Of a stretch of 64,000 bases of DNA, positions 42,241 through 51,775 are shown one piece after another. This DNA comes from Flavihumibacter sp. ZG627 (lineage in GTDB: Bacteria; Bacteroidota; Bacteroidia; Chitinophagales; Chitinophagaceae): positions 248,001 to 312,000 of the forward strand of contig NZ_JPHF01000001.1 of assembly GCF_000814325.1 (NCBI RefSeq), written 5' to 3'. Made by a program: the position numbers and the translations under genes. Under the pieces are notes generated by a model. It saw only the letters and a program-made list of their open reading frames with translations, made no database searches and had not been told where the DNA came from. Numbering within the stretch: the first letter of the stretch is position 1; each line of letters starts with the position of its first letter.

Positions 42241-45200
42241 ATGAAACACATTTCCCTTTTATTCCTTCTTTTTGCCATTGCCTCTACCGGATTTGCACAA
42301 TCGAAAAAACGCAGCGCCGCCAAAACATCGTCCCTGCTGTCCACACCTGATTCCTCGCTCGCCCACGCTTTCAGAACTGTCAAGTTCCGGAATATCGGCC
42401 CTCTCCGTGGTGGCCGCTCTGTAACGGCAACGGGTATCCCCGGCGATGATAAAACCTACTACATGGGAACAACCGGTGGTGGCGTCTGGAAAACAACCGA
42501 CGCCGGCATCAGCTGGAACAATATCTCCGACGGCTTTTTCAATACCGGATCCGTTGGCGCCGTGGCCGTAGCGGAATCGGATCCCAACGTTGTATTTGTC
42601 GGCATGGGCGAACACGCGCCACGGGGCGTAATGACCTCTTATGGCGATGGCGTTTATAAAAGCACAGACGCCGGCAAAACATGGAAACATGTTGGATTGA
42701 AAAACAGCCGCCAGATCTCCGCCATCCGCATCCATCCCAAAAATCCGGACCATATTTATGTTGCCGTTCAGGGTGCCCTCAATGGCCCTTCCCCTGAACG
42801 CGGTATCTACCAATCCACCGACGGTGGCAGCACCTGGAAGAATATTCTTTTTGTAAATGACAGCACGGGATGTTCAGACCTCAGCATGGACCACAACAAC
42901 CCGCGGATATTATACGCCGCCATGTGGGAACATCACCGCCTGCCCTGGGAAGTTAAAAGCGGGGGACCGGGAAGCGGTCTTTACAAGAGCACCGACGGCG
43001 GCCTGAACTGGCAAAAACTGGAACAGGGCCTCCCCGCAGAAAAGGGAAAGATGGCCATAGAAGTATCACGCTCCAATCCCGATAAAGTATATGCATTGGT
43101 TGAAAGCGATACCTATAAAGAGCAGGGGGGGTTGTTTGTTAGTAATGATGCAGGTGCTTCGTTTAACCGTATCAGTAAGGACCACCGGCTTACCACCCGT
43201 GCATGGTATTATATTGAACTGGCAGTAGATCCCCAAAATGAAAATGTTGTGCACGTGCTAGGCGCTGAGTGGGTCAAAAGCATCGATGGTGGCGCTACAT
43301 GGAATAACCTGAGCACTGCACACGGCGATTACCACCAACTCTGGATAAATCCTTCCGTCCCTTCCAATATGGTGATGGCCGATGATGGTGGCGCTTCCAT
43401 AAGTTTCAATGGAGGTAAAACCTGGAGTTCACTCAACAACCAGCCCACCGCGCAGTTATATCGCATCAATGCCGATAATCTTTTTCCCTACCAGGTATAT
43501 GCCGGGCAACAGGATAACACTTCTTTATTAATTGAGAGCAGGAATACCTGGGGCGGTGAAATAACCGAACGCAACTGGTTCTATAGCGCCGGTGGTGAAA
43601 GCGCATTCCTGGCATTTGACCCCGACAGTCCACGTTACGTAATGGGCGGCAGCTACCAGGGTACCATTGAACTGGTTGATCAGCAGGCGAAAGAAGGGAA
43701 GGGCGTGATGGTAGTTCCCCTTCAATACCAAAGCCTCGAGGCAAAGAACATGCGCTACCGTTTCAACTGGAATGCTCCCGTAATATATAGCAAACGCGAA
43801 CGCGCATTTTACCATGCCGGCAACCGCGTATTCAAAACTACTGATATGGGTAGGAGCTGGACAGTTTTCTCTCCCGATCTCACCCGGCACGATTCAAGCA
43901 AACTCGGTAAGGGCGGAAGACCCTACACCAACGAAGGTGCAGGTGGCGAAAACTATGCAACCATTTCCTACCTCACCGAATCTCCCCATGAAAAAGGGGT
44001 ATTCTATTCCGGATCCGACGACGGACTTGTACATATAACTCGCGATAACGGTAACACGTGGACGAATATTACTCCCGCAGGTATGCCCGAAGCGCTTGTC
44101 AACAGCATTGAGGTGTCGCCCCATGAAAAATCAACAGTTTACATCGCATGCACCCGCTATAAAATGAATGACCTCACCCCGATGTTATATCGCAGCAATG
44201 ATTATGGGAAAACCTGGATGCGCATCAACAATGGAATTCCCATAGGCGCTTATACACGAGTGGTTAGGGAAGATGATAAAGTGGCCGGATTACTTTATGC
44301 AGGAACAGAAACCGGACTATATATTTCGTGGGATAACGGTAATGGCTGGGCGAAATTGCAGTTGGGACTTCCTATTACGCCGATAACCGATCTGAAACTG
44401 CATAAGGACAACCTGATCGCTTCCACCATGGGCCGTTCATTCTGGATTCTCGACGATCTCTACATGGTTCGTAATCGCACTGCGTTATTGGATTCTAACC
44501 GCGCGGCTCTTTACGGTCCGGCGCAAGTGTATCGTTTAAGCGGCGGCAGCAGTCTCAATAACCCCTCGGCTAACGATGATGCGAAACCGCTCACCGCTGT
44601 TGGAGGCGGGGTGAATGCTCCAACTGGAGCCGTATTTTATTACCAGTTACCCGCAGGAGCAGATAGTGCCCGTATAAGCTTGGAAATTCAGGATGAAAAA
44701 GGCCTTACTGTTCGCCGTTATGTTGATACCGCCGATAAGAAATTTATCAGCTTTGCCGGTGGCCCATCTCCCGACCCCTTGCTACCGCGGAAGACTGCAT
44801 TAAATCGTTTCGTATGGGATCTTCGCTATCCGTCCTACCCCGGAGTGCCAACTGCATATATTGAGGGCAGCTGGAAAGGTCATAGGGCTCCTCCCGGAAA
44901 ATACCTCGCCATCCTGAAAGTACAACCTAAAGGCTCAACTAACAGCCAGGAATACACGCACAATTTCGAACTGCTGGCTGACCCCCGCTTTGAAGCTTCT
45001 CCTGCCGATTACCAGGAACAACATGAGTGGCTAACAAAAGTGGAAGATGGTCTTCGTGATCTTCACAGCTCCGTTCTGAATATTCGTGTGGCGAAAGAAC
45101 AGGTGAGCTCGCTCCTGAAATGGATCGATGGCGCTCCTAAGTATGCGGAAGTTACCGCAACCGCATTGGCCCTGCAGGAAAAAATGGACAAGTGGGAAGA

Positions 45201-45468
45201 GGAACTGGTGCAGAACAGAACCCAGAGCTATGACGGTATCATCAACTTTGTCAATAAACTAAGTGCAGACTATTTTTTCCTCAAGGGCGAGATGGACAAC
45301 AATATGCCCCATGTCACCAACGGCCAGAAAGAACAGTACGCAACCCTTGACGCCACCTGGCAACCCCTTCGCAAAAAATACGAGGAGATCAGCACTATCG
45401 ATATTCCCGCCCTCAATGCCCTCTGCCGCAAGGCCGGTATCGATCGGGTGATGATGCCTCACAAATAA
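42241..45468 (+). CDS. Large exported BNR/VPS10-type beta-propeller protein
   Basis: This 1075-residue protein has a signal peptide (residues 1-20, ending TGFAQ) and many Asp-box repeats such as [54 protein letters not shown] and [10 protein letters not shown] across residues 50-730. A beta-rich and then helical C-terminal part follows. Such proteins are often labelled glycosyl hydrolases, but the propellers alone do not show catalysis. Binding or protein processing are equally likely. No sorting domain is seen, so it may stay in the periplasm or outer membrane. Confidence 0.8.
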   Translation: MKHISLLFLLFAIASTGFAQSKKRSAAKTSSLLSTPDSSLAHAFRTVKFRNIGPLRGGRSVTATGIPGDDKTYYMGTTGGGVWKTTDAGISWNNISDGFFNTGSVGAVAVAESDPNVVFVGMGEHAPRGVMTSYGDGVYKSTDAGKTWKHVGLKNSRQISAIRIHPKNPDHIYVAVQGALNGPSPERGIYQSTDGGSTWKNILFVNDSTGCSDLSMDHNNPRILYAAMWEHHRLPWEVKSGGPGSGLYKSTDGGLNWQKLEQGLPAEKGKMAIEVSRSNPDKVYALVESDTYKEQGGLFVSNDAGASFNRISKDHRLTTRAWYYIELAVDPQNENVVHVLGAEWVKSIDGGATWNNLSTAHGDYHQLWINPSVPSNMVMADDGGASISFNGGKTWSSLNNQPTAQLYRINADNLFPYQVYAGQQDNTSLLIESRNTWGGEITERNWFYSAGGESAFLAFDPDSPRYVMGGSYQGTIELVDQQAKEGKGVMVVPLQYQSLEAKNMRYRFNWNAPVIYSKRERAFYHAGNRVFKTTDMGRSWTVFSPDLTRHDSSKLGKGGRPYTNEGAGGENYATISYLTESPHEKGVFYSGSDDGLVHITRDNGNTWTNITPAGMPEALVNSIEVSPHEKSTVYIACTRYKMNDLTPMLYRSNDYGKTWMRINNGIPIGAYTRVVREDDKVAGLLYAGTETGLYISWDNGNGWAKLQLGLPITPITDLKLHKDNLIASTMGRSFWILDDLYMVRNRTALLDSNRAALYGPAQVYRLSGGSSLNNPSANDDAKPLTAVGGGVNAPTGAVFYYQLPAGADSARISLEIQDEKGLTVRRYVDTADKKFISFAGGPSPDPLLPRKTALNRFVWDLRYPSYPGVPTAYIEGSWKGHRAPPGKYLAILKVQPKGSTNSQEYTHNFELLADPRFEASPADYQEQHEWLTKVEDGLRDLHSSVLNIRVAKEQVSSLLKWIDGAPKYAEVTATALALQEKMDKWEEELVQNRTQSYDGIINFVNKLSADYFFLKGEMDNNMPHVTNGQKEQYATLDATWQPLRKKYEEISTIDIPALNALCRKAGIDRVMMPHK

Positions 45469-45474
45469 CAACAC

Positions 45475-45508
45475 CCATCTGACGCCTGTCATGACAGGCG
45501 TCAGATGG
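45475..45508. repeat. Short-class palindrome, perfect 34-mer (S4)
   Basis: CCATCTGACGCCTGTCA is followed directly by its exact complement, with no loop. It begins six bases past the stop of the BNR-repeat gene. Its right arm contains an ATG (45505) in frame with the downstream small gene. Confidence 0.92.
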
Positions 45509-45516
45509 ATCATACC

Positions 45517-45945
45517 ATGGAAAACAACAAACAAGGAATTGATATAGTAAACGAAGTACTGGAAGCCTGCATCATGGCTTACCCTGTTTCTTCATTCATT
45601 ATCAGCCTCTATAAACAATATATAAGTAGGGGTAGCCTGAGCCGTAAACAGCTACAGGGATTATATGGAAAGGCTTCAAAAATTGAAGATCTCCCCCCCG
45701 GAAAGCTCGCTGCCCTCGAAGCATTGATCCATAGAATGCCCACCCGTATTAAGTCGGAAAAACCCGCCCCCAAGCCGATGTTTGAAAAGGATGAGACAAC
45801 TGGCACCCTCATCCAGGCCATCCTGGCAAAATTTCCGCAACACAAGCAAGTGCTGTTTATAAAAAATAAATTCGATAACAACGAGAAACTCAGCCCCGCC
45901 GAACTCGCAGACCTGAAACGTTTCGCAAAACTGATCCTGAAATAG
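45517..45945 (+). CDS. Hypothetical 142-aa protein with duplicated helical module
   Basis: This small soluble protein has two related halves. One is residues 10-55 (VLEACIMAYPVSSFIISLY ... GSLSRKQLQGLYGKASKI), the other residues 98-142 (LIQAILAKFPQHKQVLFIK ... EKLSPAELADLKRFAKLIL), joined by a Pro/Lys linker. No family is recognised. I prefer the ATG at 45517 over the one inside the palindrome at 45505. Its TAG stop is the first three bases of the next palindrome, so both ends abut repeat elements. Confidence 0.6.
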   Translation: MENNKQGIDIVNEVLEACIMAYPVSSFIISLYKQYISRGSLSRKQLQGLYGKASKIEDLPPGKLAALEALIHRMPTRIKSEKPAPKPMFEKDETTGTLIQAILAKFPQHKQVLFIKNKFDNNEKLSPAELADLKRFAKLILK

Positions 45946-45982
45946 CCGTCTGACATATGTCCTGACATACGTCAGACGGCTA
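45943..45982. repeat. Short-class GTCTGAC palindrome (S5), supplies a stop codon
   Basis: The arms TAGCCGTCTGACATATG and CATACGTCAGACGGCTA flank TCCTGA. Its first three bases are the stop codon of the 142-residue gene. It lies 13 bases from the convergent dgcA stop. Confidence 0.9.
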
Positions 45983-45995
45983 TCATTCCACAACC

Positions 45996-47054
45996 TCAAA
46001 ACCCTAACCCAGGCTTGCCAATCGGTAACAGAAATCCATCCTTAACAACGAATCCGCTCTCCACCAAATCCCGACTCAAATCAAAACTGCCGTCCAGATC
46101 AAGGTAGCGGGTATTTGAACAACTCATGGCTGCGTGCAAAGCAGCAGTAATACTTACTATGCTTTCGTCATTGCATCCCCAAAAAAGATCGATACCTGCC
46201 TGTTTTGCCAGCATGCCGATTTCTCTTGCAGCCCTTATACCACCGCATTTCATCAGCTTAATATTGAATATCCCGAATGGCTTCGGTTCACTGCATAATT
46301 CAATAGCATCTTCCACACCACATAACGATTCATCTGCAACCAGAATCTTTCGTACAGATTCAGGTAATAACCGCAATTGCATTTCCTTTCCCACCAGTAA
46401 AGGTTGCTCGATCACGTCTATCTGAGTGCCGGCAGTGGAATCCAAAAAAATCTTTAACTCCCCTAAACTATAACCCTGATTAGCATCAACCCGCAACACA
46501 ATATGTTTTCCTATAGCCTCGCGGATCTTTATAACCCGGTCGATATCTTCCTCCACATCAAGTCCCGTTTTTACTTTCAGTACACGAAACCCCATCTTGA
46601 AATATTCCATAGCCTCGGCAAGCGTTTCCTGCATACCCTTAATGCCAATGGTTACCGAAGTTTCGAGAGGAGCAATTTGCTGTCCATAATAATCCAAAAC
46701 CGTTATGCCCATTAATTTTCCAAAGGCATCATGAACCGCAATATCTATGGCAGCAATAGTTCCCGGAAGGTTGGGAAAGTTTTTATATGCCTCATCTATG
46801 ATTTTGTTGAAATCCCGTATGTCGCGGCCAACTAATTCATCGATAAATCCTGATTGCAGATGAAGCAGTGTATCAGATGATGTTTCTCCCACCACTTCCT
46901 CAAAAGGATTTGCCGCTCCCAATCCGCGGATCCCATTTTGGAGTTCCAACTCCAGGAAAACTATCTCCGTATCAGACGTGGTCATATAAGCTATTGTATA
47001 TGGCCTCCTGAGGGGTAGCTTTTCCATCCAGCAACGTGCGGCACGAATCTTCAT
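45996..47054 (-). CDS. dgcA: Enolase-superfamily epimerase, probable N-acetyl-D-glutamate racemase
   Basis: This 352-residue muconate-lactonizing-type enzyme has the catalytic LKVKTG (KxK), metal ligands RVDANQGY, VIEQPL and ADES, and the second catalytic lysine in NIKLMKCGG. Alone it would be called an L-Ala-D/L-Glu (dipeptide) epimerase. The DUF1611 gene one base upstream makes the D-glutamate pathway (DgcN-DgcA) more likely, in which it racemises N-acetyl-D-glutamate to the L form. I chose the ATG at 47054, which follows the upstream stop (TAACATG). Confidence 0.8.
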   Translation of the reverse strand: MKIRAARCWMEKLPLRRPYTIAYMTTSDTEIVFLELELQNGIRGLGAANPFEEVVGETSSDTLLHLQSGFIDELVGRDIRDFNKIIDEAYKNFPNLPGTIAAIDIAVHDAFGKLMGITVLDYYGQQIAPLETSVTIGIKGMQETLAEAMEYFKMGFRVLKVKTGLDVEEDIDRVIKIREAIGKHIVLRVDANQGYSLGELKIFLDSTAGTQIDVIEQPLLVGKEMQLRLLPESVRKILVADESLCGVEDAIELCSEPKPFGIFNIKLMKCGGIRAAREIGMLAKQAGIDLFWGCNDESIVSITAALHAAMSCSNTRYLDLDGSFDLSRDLVESGFVVKDGFLLPIGKPGLGF

Positions 47055-47055
47055 G

Positions 47056-48120
47056 TTAGCTCGATTGTAAAATTGATCTGAACACATCAATGATTTCGTC
47101 TACCCCTTGCTGTAAGGGTAATAAAACCGGTAGATCAAGTCTCGAAGAAAATTCTTGTTGGTAGTAATAGGCTTCTTCGTCGGAACAATCCTCCGTATTA
47201 AGCGCCACCGCAATAACCTTCGAACCATACAAACCTATCAATTCAATCTCTGATTCTAATGACGGGATTTCACCCCACTCAGGAAGGTGTTCATAATGCT
47301 TTCGCTTTGGCGCATATACAAGCACAGTATATCTGGCATTTCCCGAAACAAGAAACTCTGATCCCGCCGGACCACTCGGATTCCGCAATGCCGATTGCCC
47401 CTCCAGTAATATAATTTCCGCACCTGTTTGTTCACTACAACTTACAATACTGTACTCCACTTCTCCGGAGATAAAATCATTTAGCGTGGAATCAAAAATG
47501 AATCCAAACCGCCCACCCTGAAGCCATCCCGTTTGCCCGGTATAGATCATCTCTGCATGAATGCCTCTGGCCGTACAGGCTTCCCTTATCATCCTGCAGG
47601 TTGTTCGTTTCCCCATTGCACAATCCATGCCCAGCACCGCCACTATTTTCGCTTTTACATCAAAGATTTTCCCCGTCCAGAAATGAAGATCAGCGCGGAG
47701 CTTAGGTCTCCTTATGTCAATAAGATCTACCCAATTATCGGCAGCCAGACTCACAAGCCTGTGCCTGTCACCCAAAAAATCATGCAGACCATTAACGATA
47801 TGCATCCCACGCCGTATGGCCGTTTCAATAAGAGGAATAAAACTTTCGGGTAATATGCCGCCAATGGTTGCGATGCCGATTATGCAATAACGAATATCTG
47901 CAACCGAATTTACCGCTTCTTCTATTGTTCCGTACACGGGTATATTACGATGCCTTCCATCAAGAAGTTCACCTGCATCATTACCCGCATATACATCATC
48001 AATCACCCCAACGATACAGAATCGCTCAGTACCACGAATCAATCCGTGTGCGGTTTTTGCATCGGAATGAAGTAAAATGCCATTGGTAAGAATGATAGCC
48101 CCCGGTTTTTCCATCTGCAT
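47056..48120 (-). CDS. dgcN: DUF1611 protein, probable D-glutamate N-acetyltransferase
   Basis: This 354-residue protein fits DUF1611. It has an N-terminal Rossmann-like part (RFCIVGVIDDVYAGNDAGELL, IIGIATIGG) and a P-loop-like region (AVLGMDCAMGKRTTCRMI, then GQTGWLQGG). Members called DgcN acetylate D-glutamate with acetyl-CoA before racemisation by DgcA. That role is inferred from family plus the adjacent epimerase. The start is ATG 48120 or 48114, in MQMEKPGAIILTNG. Confidence 0.72.
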   Translation of the reverse strand: MQMEKPGAIILTNGILLHSDAKTAHGLIRGTERFCIVGVIDDVYAGNDAGELLDGRHRNIPVYGTIEEAVNSVADIRYCIIGIATIGGILPESFIPLIETAIRRGMHIVNGLHDFLGDRHRLVSLAADNWVDLIDIRRPKLRADLHFWTGKIFDVKAKIVAVLGMDCAMGKRTTCRMIREACTARGIHAEMIYTGQTGWLQGGRFGFIFDSTLNDFISGEVEYSIVSCSEQTGAEIILLEGQSALRNPSGPAGSEFLVSGNARYTVLVYAPKRKHYEHLPEWGEIPSLESEIELIGLYGSKVIAVALNTEDCSDEEAYYYQQEFSSRLDLPVLLPLQQGVDEIIDVFRSILQSS

Positions 48121-48278
48121 TATTTTTTTTGAAGGTACCCGGAAATTCACCTGAAACATTACCAAATCGGTTTGAGCTTTCCCGCGGCAACTATCATCTT
48201 CCGCCTTATTCGTAGGTCCGTTTTTATTGCCACTTCTCCCTTTCCGTCAAACATCAAAACATTTTGAATCCTCCAGGT

Positions 48279-48386
48279 TTACCCTTCCGCTTCATCTGCC
48301 ATTTGTTTCATCTGCGCATATGCCATTCCGTTAGCCATAAACGCAATTACAGCTGTCGCCTTCAGGCATATTATTCTCATATTCAT
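48279..48386 (-). CDS. Possible 35-aa secreted peptide or gene remnant
   Basis: A short frame encodes a near-perfect signal peptide (MNMRIICLKATAVIAFMANG, cleavage after AYA) and then only ten residues (QMKQMADEAE plus Gly) before a TAA. It may be a real tiny exported peptide or the remnant of a longer periplasmic-protein gene. I see no strong ribosome binding site. Confidence 0.3.
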   Translation of the reverse strand: MNMRIICLKATAVIAFMANGMAYAQMKQMADEAEG

Positions 48387-48417
48387 ATCGCTGAAACTTG
48401 CACCATCCCGCAAAAAA

Positions 48418-48454
48418 CATGTTCGAACATCCCCTTAACATGTGTCAGACACCT
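48418..48454. repeat. Half-length long-class palindrome (hL2)
   Basis: Read on the minus strand it starts AGGTGTCTGACACATG and ends GGATGTTCGAACATG, with one base changed from the copy next to the RAYT. Both copies end at the same place, so the half form may be a unit of its own. It ends 14 bases from the stop of the AraC-type gene. Confidence 0.82.
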
Positions 48455-48468
48455 GCCCGTACCGCCAA

Positions 48469-49392
48469 TCATCTAACCATACATCCCTGGTAAGCACCCG
48501 GCGTTATGCCCTCTGATTTCTTGAACAACCGCACAAAATAATTCACATCGGAAAACCCGCAGAGTTGCGACACCGCTGTGATGGAATTCCTCTCGTCGGC
48601 AAGCAATTGCTTGGCAAGCCTTATCCTTTCGCGGTTGATATATTCAAGCGGCGTTACACCAAATTGTTGCCGGAACCATCTAAAAAAAACATTGCGGCTC
48701 AGGTATGCCTTTCTGCACAATACATCCATCGGAATATGATCCGTAAGATGTTCATTGATATATCGTAACACATAATGTAACCGCGTATGATTACCCTTGT
48801 CTTCACTTTCGATCTTAACCTGCTGCAGATGCTGGCTCTGAACAAGCCTTATCAAAAGCTCCTTGAGACTGAGATCAGCATAGATATTTTTCGCCTTGTC
48901 GCCACTGCTGCAAACCCTGATCAGCTTGTTGATTATATCCGTTACCTCCGTATCATTTTCGAAATGATACTTATTGAACCGCAACTGCCAATCCTGCGGT
49001 TGCTCCTCCTCGTTATAGTATCTGTTGAGATACTGTAGCGTATCCTCTACATAAGCTGCATCAACCGCCAGCGCAATACATTGTGAGGGATTTTCTACTG
49101 TAGCTTCCGGGAAATCAATAACCATTGTTTCATTGGCGGGAACAATAACTGTTTCGCCGGGCATGTAATCAAAGGCAGGAGCATCAAAAAGATGCATGAT
49201 CTTCTTACCACGAACCATACTGGTTATCACAAAATCACTGAAAGTTAGCGGTACCCGCCAGGCTTGCTGGTAACTTTCAAATACATTCATCTCGCAATTC
49301 TGCAGATTGAAAACACGGCGGTTCTCCACCATGGTCTGCAGGTATTTCGGATGTGTCAGATCTATCTTATTTAAATAGTTGCGTTGTGGCAT
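48469..49392 (-). CDS. AraC-family transcriptional regulator
   Basis: This 307-residue regulator has an N-terminal AraC_N-like cupin/sensor half (residues 30-190) and a C-terminal double helix-turn-helix (YINEHLTDHIPMDVLCRKAYLS..., ITAVSQLCGFSDVNYFVRLFKK, GITPGAYQG). It is divergent from the aldehyde dehydrogenase gene. Such regulators commonly activate the neighbouring exaC-type gene, and a pair of direct repeats sits in the shared gap. Confidence 0.9.
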   Translation of the reverse strand: MPQRNYLNKIDLTHPKYLQTMVENRRVFNLQNCEMNVFESYQQAWRVPLTFSDFVITSMVRGKKIMHLFDAPAFDYMPGETVIVPANETMVIDFPEATVENPSQCIALAVDAAYVEDTLQYLNRYYNEEEQPQDWQLRFNKYHFENDTEVTDIINKLIRVCSSGDKAKNIYADLSLKELLIRLVQSQHLQQVKIESEDKGNHTRLHYVLRYINEHLTDHIPMDVLCRKAYLSRNVFFRWFRQQFGVTPLEYINRERIRLAKQLLADERNSITAVSQLCGFSDVNYFVRLFKKSEGITPGAYQGCMVR

Positions 49393-49487
49393 GGCAAAGT
49401 TTCGACCCCGCCTTTCCCCTCAGGCAAAGGGCTAAGTCAATTTACCGAAATTTCGCGGCTATCTCCTGATGCAGTTCCAAGAGAAGG

Positions 49488-49518
49488 TACGATCGTGCTA
49501 TTAATAAATACGATTGTG
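49488..49518 (+). promoter_or_regulatory. Direct-repeat operator candidate upstream of aldehyde dehydrogenase
   Basis: TACGATCGTG (49488-49497) and TACGATTGTG (49509-49518) are direct repeats 21 bases apart, i.e. two helical turns, in the AraC/ALDH gap. This is the spacing expected for an AraC-type dimer. They lie 64-94 bases before the dehydrogenase start. Confidence 0.5.
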
Positions 49519-49581
49519 AAACCAATTGATCTCAAAAGAATAAAACTTGAAGTCATTATCTAACGAATAAAATGCTTCCAT

Positions 49582-51111
49582 ATGAGCACTGCAACCGCTT
49601 TGGCGCCCACTAACGTAGCGCCCCGTCCATCCTTTAAAGACCGGTACGACCATTATATCGGTGGCCGCTGGGTAGCCCCCTCAAGTGGCGAATATTTCGA
49701 TAACGTTTCTCCCATCGATGGCAAAGTTTTCACCCAGGCCGCCAGAGGTAATGCTGCCGATATTGAACTCGCCGTAACGGCCGCCTGGCAGGCCTTCCCG
49801 GGCTGGAGCAAAACCGCTGCCGCCAAACGCAGCAATATATTATTGCGCATCGCCCAGATCATCGAGGATAACCTCGAATTCCTCGCCCGCGTCGAAACAA
49901 TCGATAACGGAAAAGCAATCCGCGAAACCCGCGCCGCCGATCTCCCGCTGGTGGTCGACCATTTCCGCTATTTCGCCGGCGTCATCCGCAGCGAAGAAGG
50001 AACCGTCAGCGAACACGATGAAACCACCGTGAGCCTTAATCTCCACGAGCCAATTGGTGTGGTGGGACAAATTATCCCCTGGAACTTCCCGCTCCTCATG
50101 GCCACCTGGAAGATCGCACCCGCACTGGCCGCCGGCTGCTGCGTGATCGTGAAACCCGCCGAGCAAACACCTACCAGCATCATGGTGCTCATGGAACTGA
50201 TCGGAGCCGAACTCCCCGCCGGCGTGTTGAATATTGTTACAGGTTTTGGTGTAGAAGCCGGAAAACCGCTGGCTACCCATCCCAAGGTGAGTAAAGTTGC
50301 CTTCACTGGCGAAACCACAACTGGCCGGCTCATCATGCAATATGCCGCCGAAAACCTCGTGCCCGTTACCATGGAACTGGGTGGAAAAAGCCCTAATATT
50401 TTCTTTAAATCCGTTGCCGATGCCGACGATGATTTCTTCGACAAAGCCGTGGAAGGTGCCGTCATGTTCGCCCTCAACCAGGGAGAAATTTGTACCTGTC
50501 CCTCCCGCATCCTCGTTCAGGAAGAGATCTATGATAAATTCATGGAGCGTGTCCTCCGCCGCGTTCAGGCCATCAAAATGGGAAACCCGCTCGCCGATGA
50601 TACCATGATGGGCGCCCAGGCCTCCGAAGACCAGTTCAATAAAGTGCTAAGCTATATCGATATCGGTAAGCAGGAGGGGGCCCAACTGCTTTGCGGCGGT
50701 GAGGCATTCCATATCAACAGCGGACTCGAACACGGTTACTATATCCAGCCAACCGTTTTCCGCGGACATAATAAGATGCGCATTTTCCAGGAAGAGATTT
50801 TCGGGCCCGTTGTTTCTGTAACCACTTTTAAAACGGTTGAAGAAGCCATCGAGATCGCAAACGATACGCTGTATGGACTCGGTGCCGGCGTCTGGACCCG
50901 CGATGCCCATGAACTCTACCAGGTTCCCCGCGCCATACAGGCCGGAAGGGTATGGGTCAACTGCTATCATGCCTATCCAGCGCACGCACCATTCGGCGGA
51001 TACAAAAAATCAGGCTTCGGTCGCGAAACCCATAAGATGATGCTCAACCATTATCGCCATACCAAGAATATGCTGATTTCTTATAGCAAGCAAAAGCTGG
51101 GTTTTTTCTGA
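49582..51111 (+). CDS. NAD-dependent aldehyde dehydrogenase (ExaC/acetaldehyde type)
   Basis: This 509-residue enzyme oxidises acetaldehyde or similar aldehydes to the acid. Motifs are the NAD site [12 protein letters not shown] and [12 protein letters not shown], the general base region MELGGKSPN, the catalytic cysteine in [11 protein letters not shown] and the C-terminal [13 protein letters not shown]. The double-cysteine ICTC form fits the ExaC group, which typically lies with a DUF779 gene as here. With acs at the far left of the window the acetate could be activated to acetyl-CoA, but the two genes are not linked. Confidence 0.92.
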   Translation: MSTATALAPTNVAPRPSFKDRYDHYIGGRWVAPSSGEYFDNVSPIDGKVFTQAARGNAADIELAVTAAWQAFPGWSKTAAAKRSNILLRIAQIIEDNLEFLARVETIDNGKAIRETRAADLPLVVDHFRYFAGVIRSEEGTVSEHDETTVSLNLHEPIGVVGQIIPWNFPLLMATWKIAPALAAGCCVIVKPAEQTPTSIMVLMELIGAELPAGVLNIVTGFGVEAGKPLATHPKVSKVAFTGETTTGRLIMQYAAENLVPVTMELGGKSPNIFFKSVADADDDFFDKAVEGAVMFALNQGEICTCPSRILVQEEIYDKFMERVLRRVQAIKMGNPLADDTMMGAQASEDQFNKVLSYIDIGKQEGAQLLCGGEAFHINSGLEHGYYIQPTVFRGHNKMRIFQEEIFGPVVSVTTFKTVEEAIEIANDTLYGLGAGVWTRDAHELYQVPRAIQAGRVWVNCYHAYPAHAPFGGYKKSGFGRETHKMMLNHYRHTKNMLISYSKQKLGFF

Positions 51112-51191
51112 TAGGTTGCAAGGTTTGAAAAAGAGGGTGGTGGGAAATAGCAGATTCTGTGCGCAGGTTCCTCTTTGTTGCAGGCAGCACA

Positions 51192-51220
51192 AGCATCGGG
51201 CCCTCAACGGGCTCGATGCT
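51192..51220. terminator. Hairpin between aldehyde dehydrogenase and DUF779 genes
   Basis: AGCATCGGGCCC pairs with GGGCTCGATGCT with one wobble pair over a short loop. It lacks a T tract, so it may only reduce read-through or protect the dehydrogenase mRNA end. Confidence 0.45.
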
Positions 51221-51303
51221 CTATGTATCCCTTAGATCACTGAATAATTTTTCAGGTGGGATGTCCTGATTTTCAGTTTCTAAATAACAAAAAACACAAT
51301 TAG

Positions 51304-51666
51304 ATGTCTGTTGAAAGAGTGCTGGTAACCGAAAAAGCGGTTGAATTAATAGAACGACTTCGCGCCGTCCACGGCCCCCTGATGTTCCACCAGAGCGGCG
51401 GCTGTTGCGATGGCTCGCAACCCATGTGTTTTCCCGACGGCGAATTCCGCCTCGGTGGCTCCGATGTTCGCCTCGGTGAAGTTGCGGGATGCGGATTTTA
51501 TATGAGCGCCGACCAGTTCGAATACTGGAAACATACCCAACTGATCCTCGATGTAACTCCCGGCCGCGGCAGCAGCTTCAGCCTCGAGATCCCCCTCGGA
51601 CTCCGTTTCCTGACCCGCTCCCGGATCTTCACGCCCGAAGAGCTCTCCAACCTACTACCCGTCTGA
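51304..51666 (+). CDS. DUF779 family protein
   Basis: This 120-residue cytoplasmic protein has the family core FHQSGGCCDGSQPMC, with three cysteines that could bind metal or sulfur, and VAGCGFYMSADQFEYWKHTQL. Its function is unknown, but it is a very common neighbour of ExaC-type aldehyde dehydrogenases, as here. The last codons CCC GTC TGA are contributed by the palindromic element at 51656. Confidence 0.87.
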   Translation: MSVERVLVTEKAVELIERLRAVHGPLMFHQSGGCCDGSQPMCFPDGEFRLGGSDVRLGEVAGCGFYMSADQFEYWKHTQLILDVTPGRGSSFSLEIPLGLRFLTRSRIFTPEELSNLLPV

Positions 51667-51692
51667 CATGTGTCTTGACAGATGTTCGAACA
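51656..51692. repeat. Decayed or hybrid palindrome (S/L), supplies the DUF779 stop codon
   Basis: The left side is a short-class arm (ACCCGTCTGACATGTGTC). The right side, GATGTTCGAACAG, reads like the long-class centre rather than the expected GTCAGACGGGT. The TGA at 51664-51666 is the stop codon of the DUF779 gene. Confidence 0.65.
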
Positions 51693-51775
51693 GATCATTG
51701 CCCAACAGAACACCCAACAAAATTTTTAGTTATCTGAGATTAGATTTTTCTGAGTCAGAAGTTCAACGCCCTGTC

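Larger units (their letters stand above)
48121..48468. other. Intergenic region with a tiny signal-peptide frame and a half repeat
   Basis: This 348-base gap lies between dgcN and the AraC-type regulator, both on the minus strand. It holds only the 35-codon frame at 48279-48386 and the half-length palindrome at 48418-48454. No clear promoter box for dgcN is seen. Confidence 0.4.

Noticed and set aside
45505-45516. ATG inside the palindrome as the start of the 142-aa gene
   Set aside because: It would add only MDHT from the repeat arm; the ATG at 45517 is more natural, though the first cannot be excluded.
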